Assembly: GCF_036330325.1 (NCBI RefSeq)
Contig: NZ_JAZDRO010000002.1
Location: forward strand, 310,001 to 374,000
Source: Hyphobacterium marinum
Lineage (GTDB): Bacteria > Pseudomonadota > Alphaproteobacteria > Caulobacterales > Maricaulaceae
Direction of reading: 5' to 3'
DNA length: 64,000 nt
In this document: piece after piece, positions 1 through 7,047 of the stretch
How positions within the stretch are numbered: position 1 is the first letter of the stretch
Layout: the number at the start of each line of letters is the position of its first letter
Notes under the pieces: model-generated
Databases searched by the model: none
Told to the model about the DNA's origin: nothing
Seen by the model: only the letters and a program-made list of their open reading frames with translations
Translations under genes and position numbers: made by a program

Positions 1-782
1 GCGGCGGTTCCAGCGGCGATGGCCGGTGCATTCACGTTGAACGGTCCGCGCACGCGGTTCAGCACGTCAATGATCGACCGGTCGGCATAGGCCCAACCCA
101 GACGCAGGGCGGCCAAGCCATGGATTTTGGAGAAGGTCCGCGTGACCACGACATTGTCATGGTTCCGGGCGAGGTCGACACCGGTCTCGTAATCGGCCTC
201 GTCGACATATTCGGCATAGGCCTCGTCAAGGACGAGCAGCGTCGTTGACGGCAAGCCGGCATGCAGTCGGCGGATTTCATCGCCCGGAAGATAGGTGCCG
301 GTCGGATTGTTCGGATTGGCCAGAAAAACGATCTTTGCGTCGTCGCCAGCCGCTTCGAGAATCGCATCAACGCTGGCGCGATAATCCGTTTCCGGCGCGC
401 TGACGAGTTCGGCTCCCGACTGCATCGCGACAAGCCGGTAAACGAGGAAACCGTATTGCGACTGCACGACCTTGTCGCCGGGCCCCAGATAGGACCGGCC
501 CAGGAGTTGAAGCAGCTCGTCTGATCCCGTGCCGCAGACAATCCGGTCAGCTTCAAGGCCGGTCATTTCGGCAATCGCGGCGCGCAGTTTTACCGCGCCG
601 CCGTCAGGATAGAGGTTCAGCGATTTCGCGGCCGCCTCGAATGCCTCGCGCGCCTTGGGAGAGCAGCCGAGCGGATTTTCGTTCGACGACAGCTTGACCG
701 GGTTGGCGATGCCGGGCGCGTCGGCCGCACCGGGCTTGTAGGGGCGAATGTCGAGAATGCCGGGGCGCGGTTCGAGGGTCAT
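1..782 (-). CDS. hisC: Histidinol-phosphate aminotransferase (C-terminus beyond window)
   Basis: PLP-dependent class I/II aminotransferase converting imidazole-acetol phosphate to histidinol phosphate in histidine synthesis, in the cytoplasm. About 260 codons are visible, running off the left edge. Seen: SSNENPLG near residue 32, NPNNPTG at 157-163, the PLP-phenol aspartate in LVLDEAY (D186) and the Schiff-base lysine in TFSKIHGLAALRLGW (K219). The ATG lies inside an ATGA overlap with the stop of the upstream methyltransferase gene, so the two are probably translationally coupled. Some alphaproteobacterial HisC-like enzymes also transaminate aromatic amino acids or prephenate, which cannot be excluded here. 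Confidence 0.93.
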   Translation of the reverse strand, partial: MTLEPRPGILDIRPYKPGAADAPGIANPVKLSSNENPLGCSPKAREAFEAAAKSLNLYPDGGAVKLRAAIAEMTGLEADRIVCGTGSDELLQLLGRSYLGPGDKVVQSQYGFLVYRLVAMQSGAELVSAPETDYRASVDAILEAAGDDAKIVFLANPNNPTGTYLPGDEIRRLHAGLPSTTLLVLDEAYAEYVDEADYETGVDLARNHDNVVVTRTFSKIHGLAALRLGWAYADRSIIDVLNRVRGPFNVNAPAIAAGTA

Positions 783-1558
783 GGATTGTCCGTTCGGGAA
801 GTGCGGGATGCGGGCTTGCCGCCACGAGATACAGTGCGGGCCCCGGCCCCTTCAAGACCGCGGATGCGAATCTCCTTCGCGCGCGCTGCGCGCGGTGTCA
901 GGGCCGCAACCCGTTTGACCGCTTCAACAAGGATCAGGCCGGACAGGCGCGAGAAGAGTTTTTCGCCGGTCGCCTCCCAGAATTCACCCCGGGCCCCCTT
1001 GCAGCACCAGGTAAAGGGCGGCGCATAGAGCGCGCGCGACCAGGCCGTCGCCTCGAAGGCGGAGTCGGCGAGCACATCCTGAAGCTGGCTCTTGGAAAAC
1101 GGTCGGCCATGCCCGAAGGGCGTCGCGTCGCCGCGGGCCCACAGGCCCGAGCGGTTCGGCACGATCAGCGCCACACGGCCCTGCGGGGCGGTGATGCGCC
1201 AGACTTCGCGCAGGAAGGCAGGGATCGAGTCCACTTCCTCGAGTGCATGCAGCAGGACCACGCGGTCAAAGAGCGCATCGGGGAAAGGCAGGCGGCATTC
1301 ATCGCCCAGCGCGGTGCGAGACTTGGCCTCGCCGCCCGGCCAGATGATCGCGCCCTGCGGTCCCGGCATGAAGGCCACGCTGCGCCGCGGTTGATCTCCA
1401 AACCGGTCCAGAAGCGGCGGCGCAAACCCAAGGCCCAGTACATCGAGGTCCCGCATGTCGGGCCACAGGACGCTGATCCGCCGCCAGATCATGGCCTCGG
1501 CGGTCTCGCCGCGCGGCGAGTGGTAGAAGCGTTCGAGTTCAACGGCGTCGCGGCGCAT
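779..1558 (-). CDS. Class I SAM-dependent methyltransferase
   Basis: A 259-residue cytoplasmic protein with a Methyltransf_11-type Rossmann core. Seen: a glycine-rich SAM loop (LGLGFA, about residues 41-46), a motif resembling PFPDALFDRVVLLHALEEV at about 91-109 where these enzymes bind the methyl donor, and a beta strand ALIVPN at about 130-135. The substrate is unknown. Its stop overlaps the hisC start by 4 bases, and it is divergent from the glyoxalase II gene across about 90 bp; this arrangement is familiar in alphaproteobacteria. The family assignment is secure, the biological role is not. Confidence 0.85.
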   Translation of the reverse strand: MRRDAVELERFYHSPRGETAEAMIWRRISVLWPDMRDLDVLGLGFAPPLLDRFGDQPRRSVAFMPGPQGAIIWPGGEAKSRTALGDECRLPFPDALFDRVVLLHALEEVDSIPAFLREVWRITAPQGRVALIVPNRSGLWARGDATPFGHGRPFSKSQLQDVLADSAFEATAWSRALYAPPFTWCCKGARGEFWEATGEKLFSRLSGLILVEAVKRVAALTPRAARAKEIRIRGLEGAGARTVSRGGKPASRTSRTDNP

Positions 1559-1651
1559 GGATATTCCCGGTTCGCGGCGGTAGCAGACGGGTGTTAGGTT
1601 GGACTTTCAGCGACCAAAAGCAAGCGCTGGCCATATGCAGGACAGTACGCC

Positions 1652-2380
1652 ATGACCGAACTCCTCATCCGCCAGTTTCCCTGTCTGCAGGACAATTACG
1701 GATTCCTGGTCCACGAGCCCGTATCCGGCGAAACCGCCTGCATCGATACGCCCGACGCCGACCGCATCCAGTACGAGGCGGAAAAGGCCGGCTGGACGAT
1801 CACGCAGATCTGGAACACGCATCACCATTTCGACCATGCGGGCGGCAATCTGGCGCTGAAGGCCGCCACCGGGGCGCGCATCATCGCACCGGCCTATGAC
1901 GCGCACCGGATCGACGGCATCGATGTGGAAGTGCGCGAAGGCGATACGGTGCAGCTGGGCGAAGCGAGCGCCAAGGTCCTGCACACGCCGGGGCATACGA
2001 CCGGCCATGTTGTCTACTGGTTTGAAGACCAGAACACGGCCTTTGTCGGCGACACGCTGTTCGCGCTCGGTTGCGGCCGCCTCTTTGAAGGCACGCCGGC
2101 GGACATGTTCAAGAGCCTCTCGCGCCTCGCGGCGATGCCAGACAAGACAACGCTCTATTGTGCCCATGAATACACGCAGGCGAATGCGAAATTCGCGCTC
2201 AGCATCGACCCGGATAATCCCGCCCTGCAGCGCTATTCCCGCGAGGTCGACGCGCGCCGCGCACGCGGCGAAGCGACCGTACCGACGACGCTTGGCAAGG
2301 AGAAAGAGGCCAATCCCTTCCTGCTGGCGCGTACGGCCGAAGACTTCGCCGAGGCCCGCGCACAGAAGGACCGGTTCTGA
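1652..2380 (+). CDS. gloB: Hydroxyacylglutathione hydrolase (glyoxalase II)
   Basis: A metallo-beta-lactamase-fold enzyme of 242 residues that hydrolyses S-lactoylglutathione to lactate and glutathione, the second step of methylglyoxal detoxification. Seen: the metal motif THHHFDH at residues 56-62, HTPGHTTGH near 110, the bridging aspartate in VGDTLF and CAHEYT near 170, all in the usual order and spacing; the length is normal for GloB. AGGA lies upstream of the ATG. The stop overlaps the next start (TGATG), so gloB and the cupin gene are probably co-transcribed. Confidence 0.95.
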   Translation: MTELLIRQFPCLQDNYGFLVHEPVSGETACIDTPDADRIQYEAEKAGWTITQIWNTHHHFDHAGGNLALKAATGARIIAPAYDAHRIDGIDVEVREGDTVQLGEASAKVLHTPGHTTGHVVYWFEDQNTAFVGDTLFALGCGRLFEGTPADMFKSLSRLAAMPDKTTLYCAHEYTQANAKFALSIDPDNPALQRYSREVDARRARGEATVPTTLGKEKEANPFLLARTAEDFAEARAQKDRF

Positions 2381-2802
2381 TGGATAGCGCCGAAGCGATC
2401 ATCGCGAAGCTGGGTCTCGCGCCGCACCCCGAGGGCGGATATTTCCGCGAGACCTTCCGCGATGTGCCGGGCCCGGACGGGCGGGCGCGGTCAACCGCAA
2501 TTTATTTCCTTTTGCCCGAAGGGGTGACGTCGGCCTGGCACCGCGTCGATGCGGTCGAGACCTGGCATTTCTATGCCGGTGCGCCGCTGGAGCTGGCAGT
2601 CAGTGAAGATGGCAAACGGATCGACACCCATCACCTAGGCCCTGACCTCGCCAGGGGCGAAATCCCGCAGGTCGTGCTTCCGGAGATGGCCTGGCAATCG
2701 GCGACCTCAACCGGCGCATGGACGCTGGTCGGATGCACGGTCGCGCCAGGCTTCGAGTTTTCTGGGTTCGAGATGGCGAAGGACGGCTGGTCGCCCGGCT
2801 AG
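2380..2802 (+). CDS. DUF985 family cupin protein
   Basis: A 140-residue single-domain cupin of the DUF985 (cupin_5) family. Seen: the typical opening LGLAPHPEGGYFRETFR, the strand AIYFLLPEGVTSAWHRVDAVETW and a C-terminal GCTVAPGFEFSGFE. Proteins of this family are predicted sugar-phosphate-binding cupins; the biochemical function is not established. It starts on the last base of the gloB stop codon, so it is translationally coupled to gloB. Confidence 0.88.
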   Translation: MDSAEAIIAKLGLAPHPEGGYFRETFRDVPGPDGRARSTAIYFLLPEGVTSAWHRVDAVETWHFYAGAPLELAVSEDGKRIDTHHLGPDLARGEIPQVVLPEMAWQSATSTGAWTLVGCTVAPGFEFSGFEMAKDGWSPG

Positions 2803-2811
2803 CGCAACGTC

Positions 2812-3558
2812 CTAGGCCGGGGCCGGACCGCCCAGCAGGGTCATCGCGATGCGTTCCGAGGATGGCCGCCCGGCGTGACCGGCGAGCGGATCGATCCGGA
2901 TTTCCAGGAGTTCGCCGTCAAAGCGGGCATCGGGCGCACCGGCCGAGACGATCCGCACGCGCTGCAGCCGGGCCAGCATGGCACTGTTACGGTCCTGCGC
3001 GAGCCGGATGCCGGCCACGGTCAGCTGCAAGGCTTCGGCGACCACGCCCAGCCCGTCGTGCGGCGTTGCGCCGTAATCGACCTGGACCGGGTGACTCAAC
3101 AATTCCTGGAGCGTGACGGCGGTCTGTTCAGCGAGCGCGATGACGTCGTCGATCGTGCGGCGCTGCGGTCGCAGCGGACGCGCCGGCTCCCACGCGTCGG
3201 CAATGACACCGTCAGGCGCGTCCTCGGTGTAAAGGGTTGCACCGCCGACAACGCTGATCCGCAACACTTCCTGTCCCCAGTCGGTGACGAGGGACGTACC
3301 GCCACCCGCCGACCGGCGCACATCCAGCGCGAGGACCTCATCGGCGCGGTCCGGCAGGAAGAGAATGACCGGTCCGGAGCGGTCGAGCACGAATCCGCCG
3401 CCACCGTCGGTACGCTCGAATCGCGACACGGTGTTGGCTTCCGTGCGCTCTTCGGTCAGGCGCCGGCGCAGCGGATTATCCGTGTTCGGCGCGGCGCTGG
3501 ATGCAATCAGCACGCAGCCGGCCACGGCCATCGCTATGGAAGAAATCCACCAGTTCAT
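2812..3558 (-). CDS. DUF4908-like secreted or membrane-anchored protein
   Basis: A protein of about 248 residues of unknown function. I chose the ATG at 3558 because it gives an N-terminal hydrophobic segment (WISSIAMAVAGCVLIASSAA) that looks like a signal peptide or anchor; the frame is open 52 codons further upstream, but that part is Arg/Pro-rich and not protein-like. The remainder contains an acidic/polar body with a VILFLPDRADEVLALDVRR strand and a C-terminal ELLEIRIDPLAG segment. It resembles the DUF4908 family known mainly from Caulobacterales relatives; this is recalled, not searched. The stop lies 9 bp from the convergent cupin stop. Confidence 0.65.
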   Translation of the reverse strand: MNWWISSIAMAVAGCVLIASSAAPNTDNPLRRRLTEERTEANTVSRFERTDGGGGFVLDRSGPVILFLPDRADEVLALDVRRSAGGGTSLVTDWGQEVLRISVVGGATLYTEDAPDGVIADAWEPARPLRPQRRTIDDVIALAEQTAVTLQELLSHPVQVDYGATPHDGLGVVAEALQLTVAGIRLAQDRNSAMLARLQRVRIVSAGAPDARFDGELLEIRIDPLAGHAGRPSSERIAMTLLGGPAPA

Positions 3559-3586
3559 CGCGGGCCGGAATGCTGGCCTAAAGGGG

Positions 3587-3648
3587 CGCTTTTGAGGCGG
3601 GACAGGTGCGGTTTCCGCACGTGACCGTCCCGCCGTTGCACAAAAGCG
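3587..3648. terminator. Three-tier nested inverted repeat downstream of phaB
   Basis: Three perfect nested stems: CGCTTTTG (3587-3594) with CAAAAGCG (3641-3648), GGCGGGAC (3596-3603) with GTCCCGCC (3627-3634), and GTGCGG (3606-3611) with CCGCAC (3615-3620). It begins just after the phaB stop on the minus strand and ends 28 bp before the DUF4908-like start. There is no U-run directly after the GC-rich stem in either direction. It may be a rho-independent-like terminator or 3' stabiliser of the phaB transcript, or a leader structure of the next gene. Confidence 0.55.
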
Positions 3649-3652
3649 ACAG

Positions 3653-4381
3653 CTAGCCCGCCATGTGCTGGCCGCCATTGGCGGCAAGCGTCGCACCCGT
3701 GATGAAGCCCGCATCGTCGCCGGTCAGATAGACCACGGCGGCACCGATCTCTTCGGCTTCGCCAAGGCGGTTGACCGGGATGCCAGCAATGATCGAGTCG
3801 AGCACGTTCTGCGGCACAGCGGCGACCATGTCGGTGTTGATATAGCCGGGCGCGACGCAGTTGATCGTGATGCCCTTGCGCGCGGTTTCCTGGGCGAGCG
3901 CCTTGGTGAAACCGATCACGCCGGCCTTGGCAGCCGAATAGTTCACCTGGCCCATCTGGCCCTTCTGGCCGTTGATGGAGGAGATGTTGACGACACGGCC
4001 CCAGCCCGCTTCGCGCATGCCGTCAATGACCGGACGGGTCATGTTGAACAGCGAGGTCAGGTCGACGCGGATCACGTCGTTCCAGGCTTCCGGCGTCATC
4101 TTGTGAAACATGCCGTCGCGGGTGATGCCGGCATTGTTGACGAGAATCTCGATGGAACCACCCAGCGCCTTTTCGGCCTCACGGATGCCCGCCTCGCATG
4201 CAGCAAAATCACCGACATCCCACTTGAAGACGGCAATCCCGTGCTCGTCAGCGAAGGCCTTCGCGGCCTCGTCATTGCCCGCATAGTTGGCCGCCACGCT
4301 GTGGCCCGCCTTCTGCAGCGCGATGGAAATTGCTGCGCCGATGCCGCGCGTTCCGCCAGTGACCAGGGCTCTGCGTCCCAT
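3653..4381 (-). CDS. phaB: Acetoacetyl-CoA reductase
   Basis: A short-chain dehydrogenase/reductase of 242 residues that reduces acetoacetyl-CoA to (R)-3-hydroxybutyryl-CoA with NADPH, supplying monomers for polyhydroxybutyrate. Seen: the nucleotide-binding TGGTRGIG at 8-15, NNAG at 82-85, catalytic S135, Y148 and K152 (YSAAK), and the family-typical NGQKGQMGQVNYSA stretch that separates PhaB/PhbB from FabG. The ATG at 4381 is preceded by AAGGAG at good spacing; an upstream in-frame start lacks this. It is divergent from phaR, a common alphaproteobacterial pairing. PHB synthase and thiolase are not in the window. Confidence 0.93.
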   Translation of the reverse strand: MGRRALVTGGTRGIGAAISIALQKAGHSVAANYAGNDEAAKAFADEHGIAVFKWDVGDFAACEAGIREAEKALGGSIEILVNNAGITRDGMFHKMTPEAWNDVIRVDLTSLFNMTRPVIDGMREAGWGRVVNISSINGQKGQMGQVNYSAAKAGVIGFTKALAQETARKGITINCVAPGYINTDMVAAVPQNVLDSIIAGIPVNRLGEAEEIGAAVVYLTGDDAGFITGATLAANGGQHMAG

Positions 4382-4546
4382 GCCAAAACTCCTTCTCAAA
4401 TGTTGCGCCGCAGCAGGGCATTGCGCCTCGCGCTTGCAGCAAACCTAAATGATCGCGATGATCGTAATGAATGAGGCGCGCGCGATTGTCGAGGCAAACC
4501 GGTCCGGCGATCGCGCATAACGCGTATGACGACAGGGATAGCTGAC

Positions 4547-5137
4547 ATGGCCAAGAGCGACGACACCACCGACGCGATCGTCATCAAGAAATATGCGAAC
4601 CGGCGTCTCTACGACACGTCGAGCAGCAAGTATGTGACGCTCGACCATTTGCGCGATCTGGTGAAGCGCGATATCGAGTTCACCGTGGTTGATGCCAAGT
4701 CCGGCGAGGATCTGACCCGCGGCGTGCTCGCCCAGATCATCTTCGAGGAGGAAGCCAAGGGCGCGAACCTTCTCCCCCTCGCCTTCCTGCGCCAGCTGAT
4801 CGGCTTCTATGGCGACAGCCTGCAAACGGTCGTTCCCGGTTACCTGCAGATGTCGATGGAGAGCTTCGCCCAGCAGCAGGAAGCCATGCGCGAACGCTTC
4901 GCCGGGGCGATGTCCAATCCGGCCACCGCAATGAGCGCGATCGAGGAACAGACCAAGCGCAACATGGCGATGTTCCAGGACGCTATGAAGACCTTCATGC
5001 CGTTCGCCGCTGCTGGCGGGATGGGCACGATGCCCCAGCCCGACCCGGCGCCGGAAGAGGACGACGGCGAGATTGACGCCCTGCGTGCCGAGCTCGATGC
5101 CATGAAAGCCAAGCTCGACAAGCTGGCCGGAAGCTGA
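4547..5137 (+). CDS. phaR: Polyhydroxyalkanoate synthesis repressor PhaR
   Basis: A transcriptional regulator of about 196 residues that in characterised relatives binds DNA and PHB granules and controls phasin and PHB genes. Seen: the N-terminal PHB_acc_N signature IVIKKYANRRLYDT (residues about 12-24), then the PHB accumulation region with FLRQLIGFYGDSLQTVVPGYL and MSMESF, and an acidic C-terminal coiled coil (DALRAELDAMKAKLDKL). I prefer the ATG at 4547, which has an AGGGA about 10 bases upstream, over the ATG at 4526, which has no such sequence. Confidence 0.92.
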   Translation: MAKSDDTTDAIVIKKYANRRLYDTSSSKYVTLDHLRDLVKRDIEFTVVDAKSGEDLTRGVLAQIIFEEEAKGANLLPLAFLRQLIGFYGDSLQTVVPGYLQMSMESFAQQQEAMRERFAGAMSNPATAMSAIEEQTKRNMAMFQDAMKTFMPFAAAGGMGTMPQPDPAPEEDDGEIDALRAELDAMKAKLDKLAGS

Positions 5138-5241
5138 GGCCCACTCCTCACCCGTCCCAAATCGTTACGAAAGTCCTAACGCACCGTCCCGCAGTGCGCC
5201 GGAATCGCGCACCTGCAGGCCTTCTCAGCTGTCAAAAAGGG

Positions 5242-5256
5242 TTAACGCGCCCTTAA
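5242..5256. promoter_or_regulatory. Candidate CtrA-binding box TTAA-N7-TTAA
   Basis: A perfect full-site match to the CtrA consensus: TTAA at 5242-5245, seven bases (CGCGCCC), TTAA at 5253-5256. It lies 31 bp before the start codon of the small gene at 5288, a position compatible with activation or repression by the cell-cycle regulator CtrA. This is a pattern match only; binding is not shown. Confidence 0.6.
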
Positions 5257-5287
5257 CAACTGGCATCGCGATTGCGATGTGGGGGTC

Positions 5288-5602
5288 ATGACGACGATCA
5301 GCGGCCTCCTCACCTATGTCCCGACCTCGAGCGACCAGCGTGTCACGCCGGTTGCTCCGGCCGCCGATCCGTCCAACCGGCAGCCGCGCCGCGACCCGGC
5401 GCGCCTCTCGCTAGTCCCGACCCGCGGTGGCGATGCTGCTGCGCGCGCCGGTCTCGACGCGGCTGCCATCTACACCCTGGCCTCGATGCCGCGCCGCCGC
5501 GGACTGAAGGCCGAGACCAGCGAGCGGAACCGCTATCACTGCGCCTATGCGCGTCCGCTGGAATCAGTCGCGCCGCCCCCCAGAGAGGAGCGGCGCGCAT
5601 GA
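5288..5602 (+). CDS. Small basic protein of unknown function (CtrA-box gene)
   Basis: A 104-residue open frame with no recognised domain. It is rich in Arg, Ala and Pro, has no membrane segment and no cysteine motif, and ends in a Pro/Glu/Arg-rich tail. The ATG at 5288 is preferred over an in-frame GTG at 5279. Two things argue that it is real: a perfect CtrA-type box lies 31 bp upstream, and its stop overlaps the start of the next small gene by ATGA. The function is unknown. Confidence 0.55.
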   Translation: MTTISGLLTYVPTSSDQRVTPVAPAADPSNRQPRRDPARLSLVPTRGGDAAARAGLDAAAIYTLASMPRRRGLKAETSERNRYHCAYARPLESVAPPPREERRA

Positions 5603-5685
5603 AGGCCGAAGCCCGGTTCTCGAAACGGCTGGCCTTCTGGATCGACGCGAGCGTCGCAGCCAGCCTGTTCCTGTTTCTCGCCTAG
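5599..5685 (+). CDS. 28-residue membrane miniprotein
   Basis: A very short frame starting in an ATGA overlap with the gene at 5288. The product has a charged N-terminus (MKAEARFSKRLAFWID) followed by a short hydrophobic stretch (ASVAASLFLFLA) ending at the stop, as in tail-anchored or small inner-membrane peptides. Its stop codon overlaps the stop of the convergent membrane-protein gene. The coupling and the amphipathic-to-hydrophobic layout suggest it is translated; there is no independent proof. Confidence 0.45.
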   Translation: MKAEARFSKRLAFWIDASVAASLFLFLA

Positions 5686-6191
5686 CCGTCGGCGACCGCC
5701 AGGTCGCGGCGTGCGGCCACGATGGTCACCACGAAGCCGGCAACCGTGTCGGTCAGCGTCATGAACATCAGGACGAAGAAGGTCGATGTTGCGAATTGCC
5801 CGACCAGAAGGAAAAGGGCGAGCGCAATGACAAACACGACCATGGACAGGCCGTGATTGACGATGGTCGACGTACCCGATCCGGCCGACTTCACCATTTC
5901 GATGAAGAGGAAGACCAGTCCGAGGACCAGCAGCAGGTCGCCGGTCGTCAGCGCCCAGTTGACGTTCGATACCATCGGCACTTCGAACAGTGTCGCCCGC
6001 ATCGTGTCCGCCCCGCCGATAAAGGCGATGATGGCGTAGATGATGATCGGGATCACCATCTTCGGAAATATATTGAACAAGGCTCCACCCCCTGATTTCT
6101 GGCCGGCTCCGGCTGCGCCCTGCCGCTGCTCTCGCGCGCGGCGGGCGGCCATCATGCCCAGGAAGAACCCCTGATCACCGCCATTGGCCAT
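5682..6191 (-). CDS. Multi-pass membrane protein of unknown function
   Basis: A 169-residue protein with a Gly/Gln/Arg-rich cytoplasmic N-terminus (about 40 residues) and three to four hydrophobic segments: about 45-62 (VIPIIIYAIIAFIGG), 83-101 (LLLVLGLVFLFIEMV), 113-129 (LSMVVFVIALALFLLVG) and 131-155. A strong AAGGAG lies 6 bases before the ATG. No family is recognised. It is followed 13 bp later on the same strand by the GT2 gene start region's downstream end, but no functional link is evident. Confidence 0.75.
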   Translation of the reverse strand: MANGGDQGFFLGMMAARRAREQRQGAAGAGQKSGGGALFNIFPKMVIPIIIYAIIAFIGGADTMRATLFEVPMVSNVNWALTTGDLLLVLGLVFLFIEMVKSAGSGTSTIVNHGLSMVVFVIALALFLLVGQFATSTFFVLMFMTLTDTVAGFVVTIVAARRDLAVADG

Positions 6192-6204
6192 TGTTTACTC
6201 CTTT

Positions 6205-6936
6205 TCACACCTCATCGGTGCCACCCGGATTGCGGGCACGCCCGTTGAGCCAGATCATTCCTATCATGTCTGCCAATGAGGCGAAAAGCCGACCGAAGTT
6301 CGTATATTTCGATTGTCCCGCCCCCCGTGGCCGATGGGAGACATCCCGGAACTCGCAGGAAAACCCTTCCCGCTTCATCAAAGCGGGCAGGAAACGGTGC
6401 TGGTGATCGAAGAAGGGCAGGAGCAAATAAGCGTCCCGGTAGAAGGCTTTAAGTCCGCAACCGGTGTCGTCGGCGTCATCGTTCAGCAGGCTTTTGCGCA
6501 CGCCATTGCCGATGCGGGATGCCAGCTTTTTCCACGCCGAATCCTGGCGTTTCGCGCGCCGGCCCCCGACCAGTTTTAAATCCTCCGGCGCATCGGGGCG
6601 GGTCAGCGCATCGATCAGAAGCGGCAGATCGGCGGGCGGATTCTGGCCGTCGCCGTCCAGAGTCCCGATCACCCGGCCGCGCGCATGCAGGATTCCGGTG
6701 CGCACCGAGCGCGACTGACCGGCATTTTGCCTGTGCGACAATACGCGCAGCGCGGGAAATTCCGCCTTTGCCGCCTGAAGTTCAGCGAGCGTGGTGTCGC
6801 TCGAGCGGTCGTCGACGAAAATCATCTCATAGGCACGGCCGTCCAGCGCCGTGGCGATCTCGCGCGCCAGCTCAGTGACATTGCCCGCCTCATTATGAGC
6901 GGGAACGACGATGGAAATCTCGACGGGCTGGGGCAT
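6205..6936 (-). CDS. GT2 glycosyltransferase (dolichyl/undecaprenyl-phosphate mannosyltransferase type)
   Basis: A GT-A fold family 2 transferase of about 243 residues. Seen: the opening ISIVVPAHNEAGNV, the nucleotide-sugar motif VDDRSSD at 41-47, TLDGDGQNPP with the metal-binding DxD near 94-96, and a C-terminal HRPRGAGQSKY motif typical of polyprenyl-phosphate sugar synthases. No transmembrane pair follows, so it is the soluble DPM1-like form. The ATG at 6936 replaces an upstream extension that lacks protein character. It is divergent from the ArnT-like GT39 gene: one enzyme would make the lipid-linked sugar and the other would use it on the periplasmic side (inference). Confidence 0.87.
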   Translation of the reverse strand: MPQPVEISIVVPAHNEAGNVTELAREIATALDGRAYEMIFVDDRSSDTTLAELQAAKAEFPALRVLSHRQNAGQSRSVRTGILHARGRVIGTLDGDGQNPPADLPLLIDALTRPDAPEDLKLVGGRRAKRQDSAWKKLASRIGNGVRKSLLNDDADDTGCGLKAFYRDAYLLLPFFDHQHRFLPALMKREGFSCEFRDVSHRPRGAGQSKYTNFGRLFASLADMIGMIWLNGRARNPGGTDEV

Positions 6937-7047
6937 GGGAAAACGGCGTCTCGTGGCTTGCAGGTGGGCAGTCCCCGTTACATACCCGTTTTTGACGCGC
7001 GTGCGAGGGGTTTTCCCTCCCTCACGCCGCCAGGCCTTGCAGGGACG

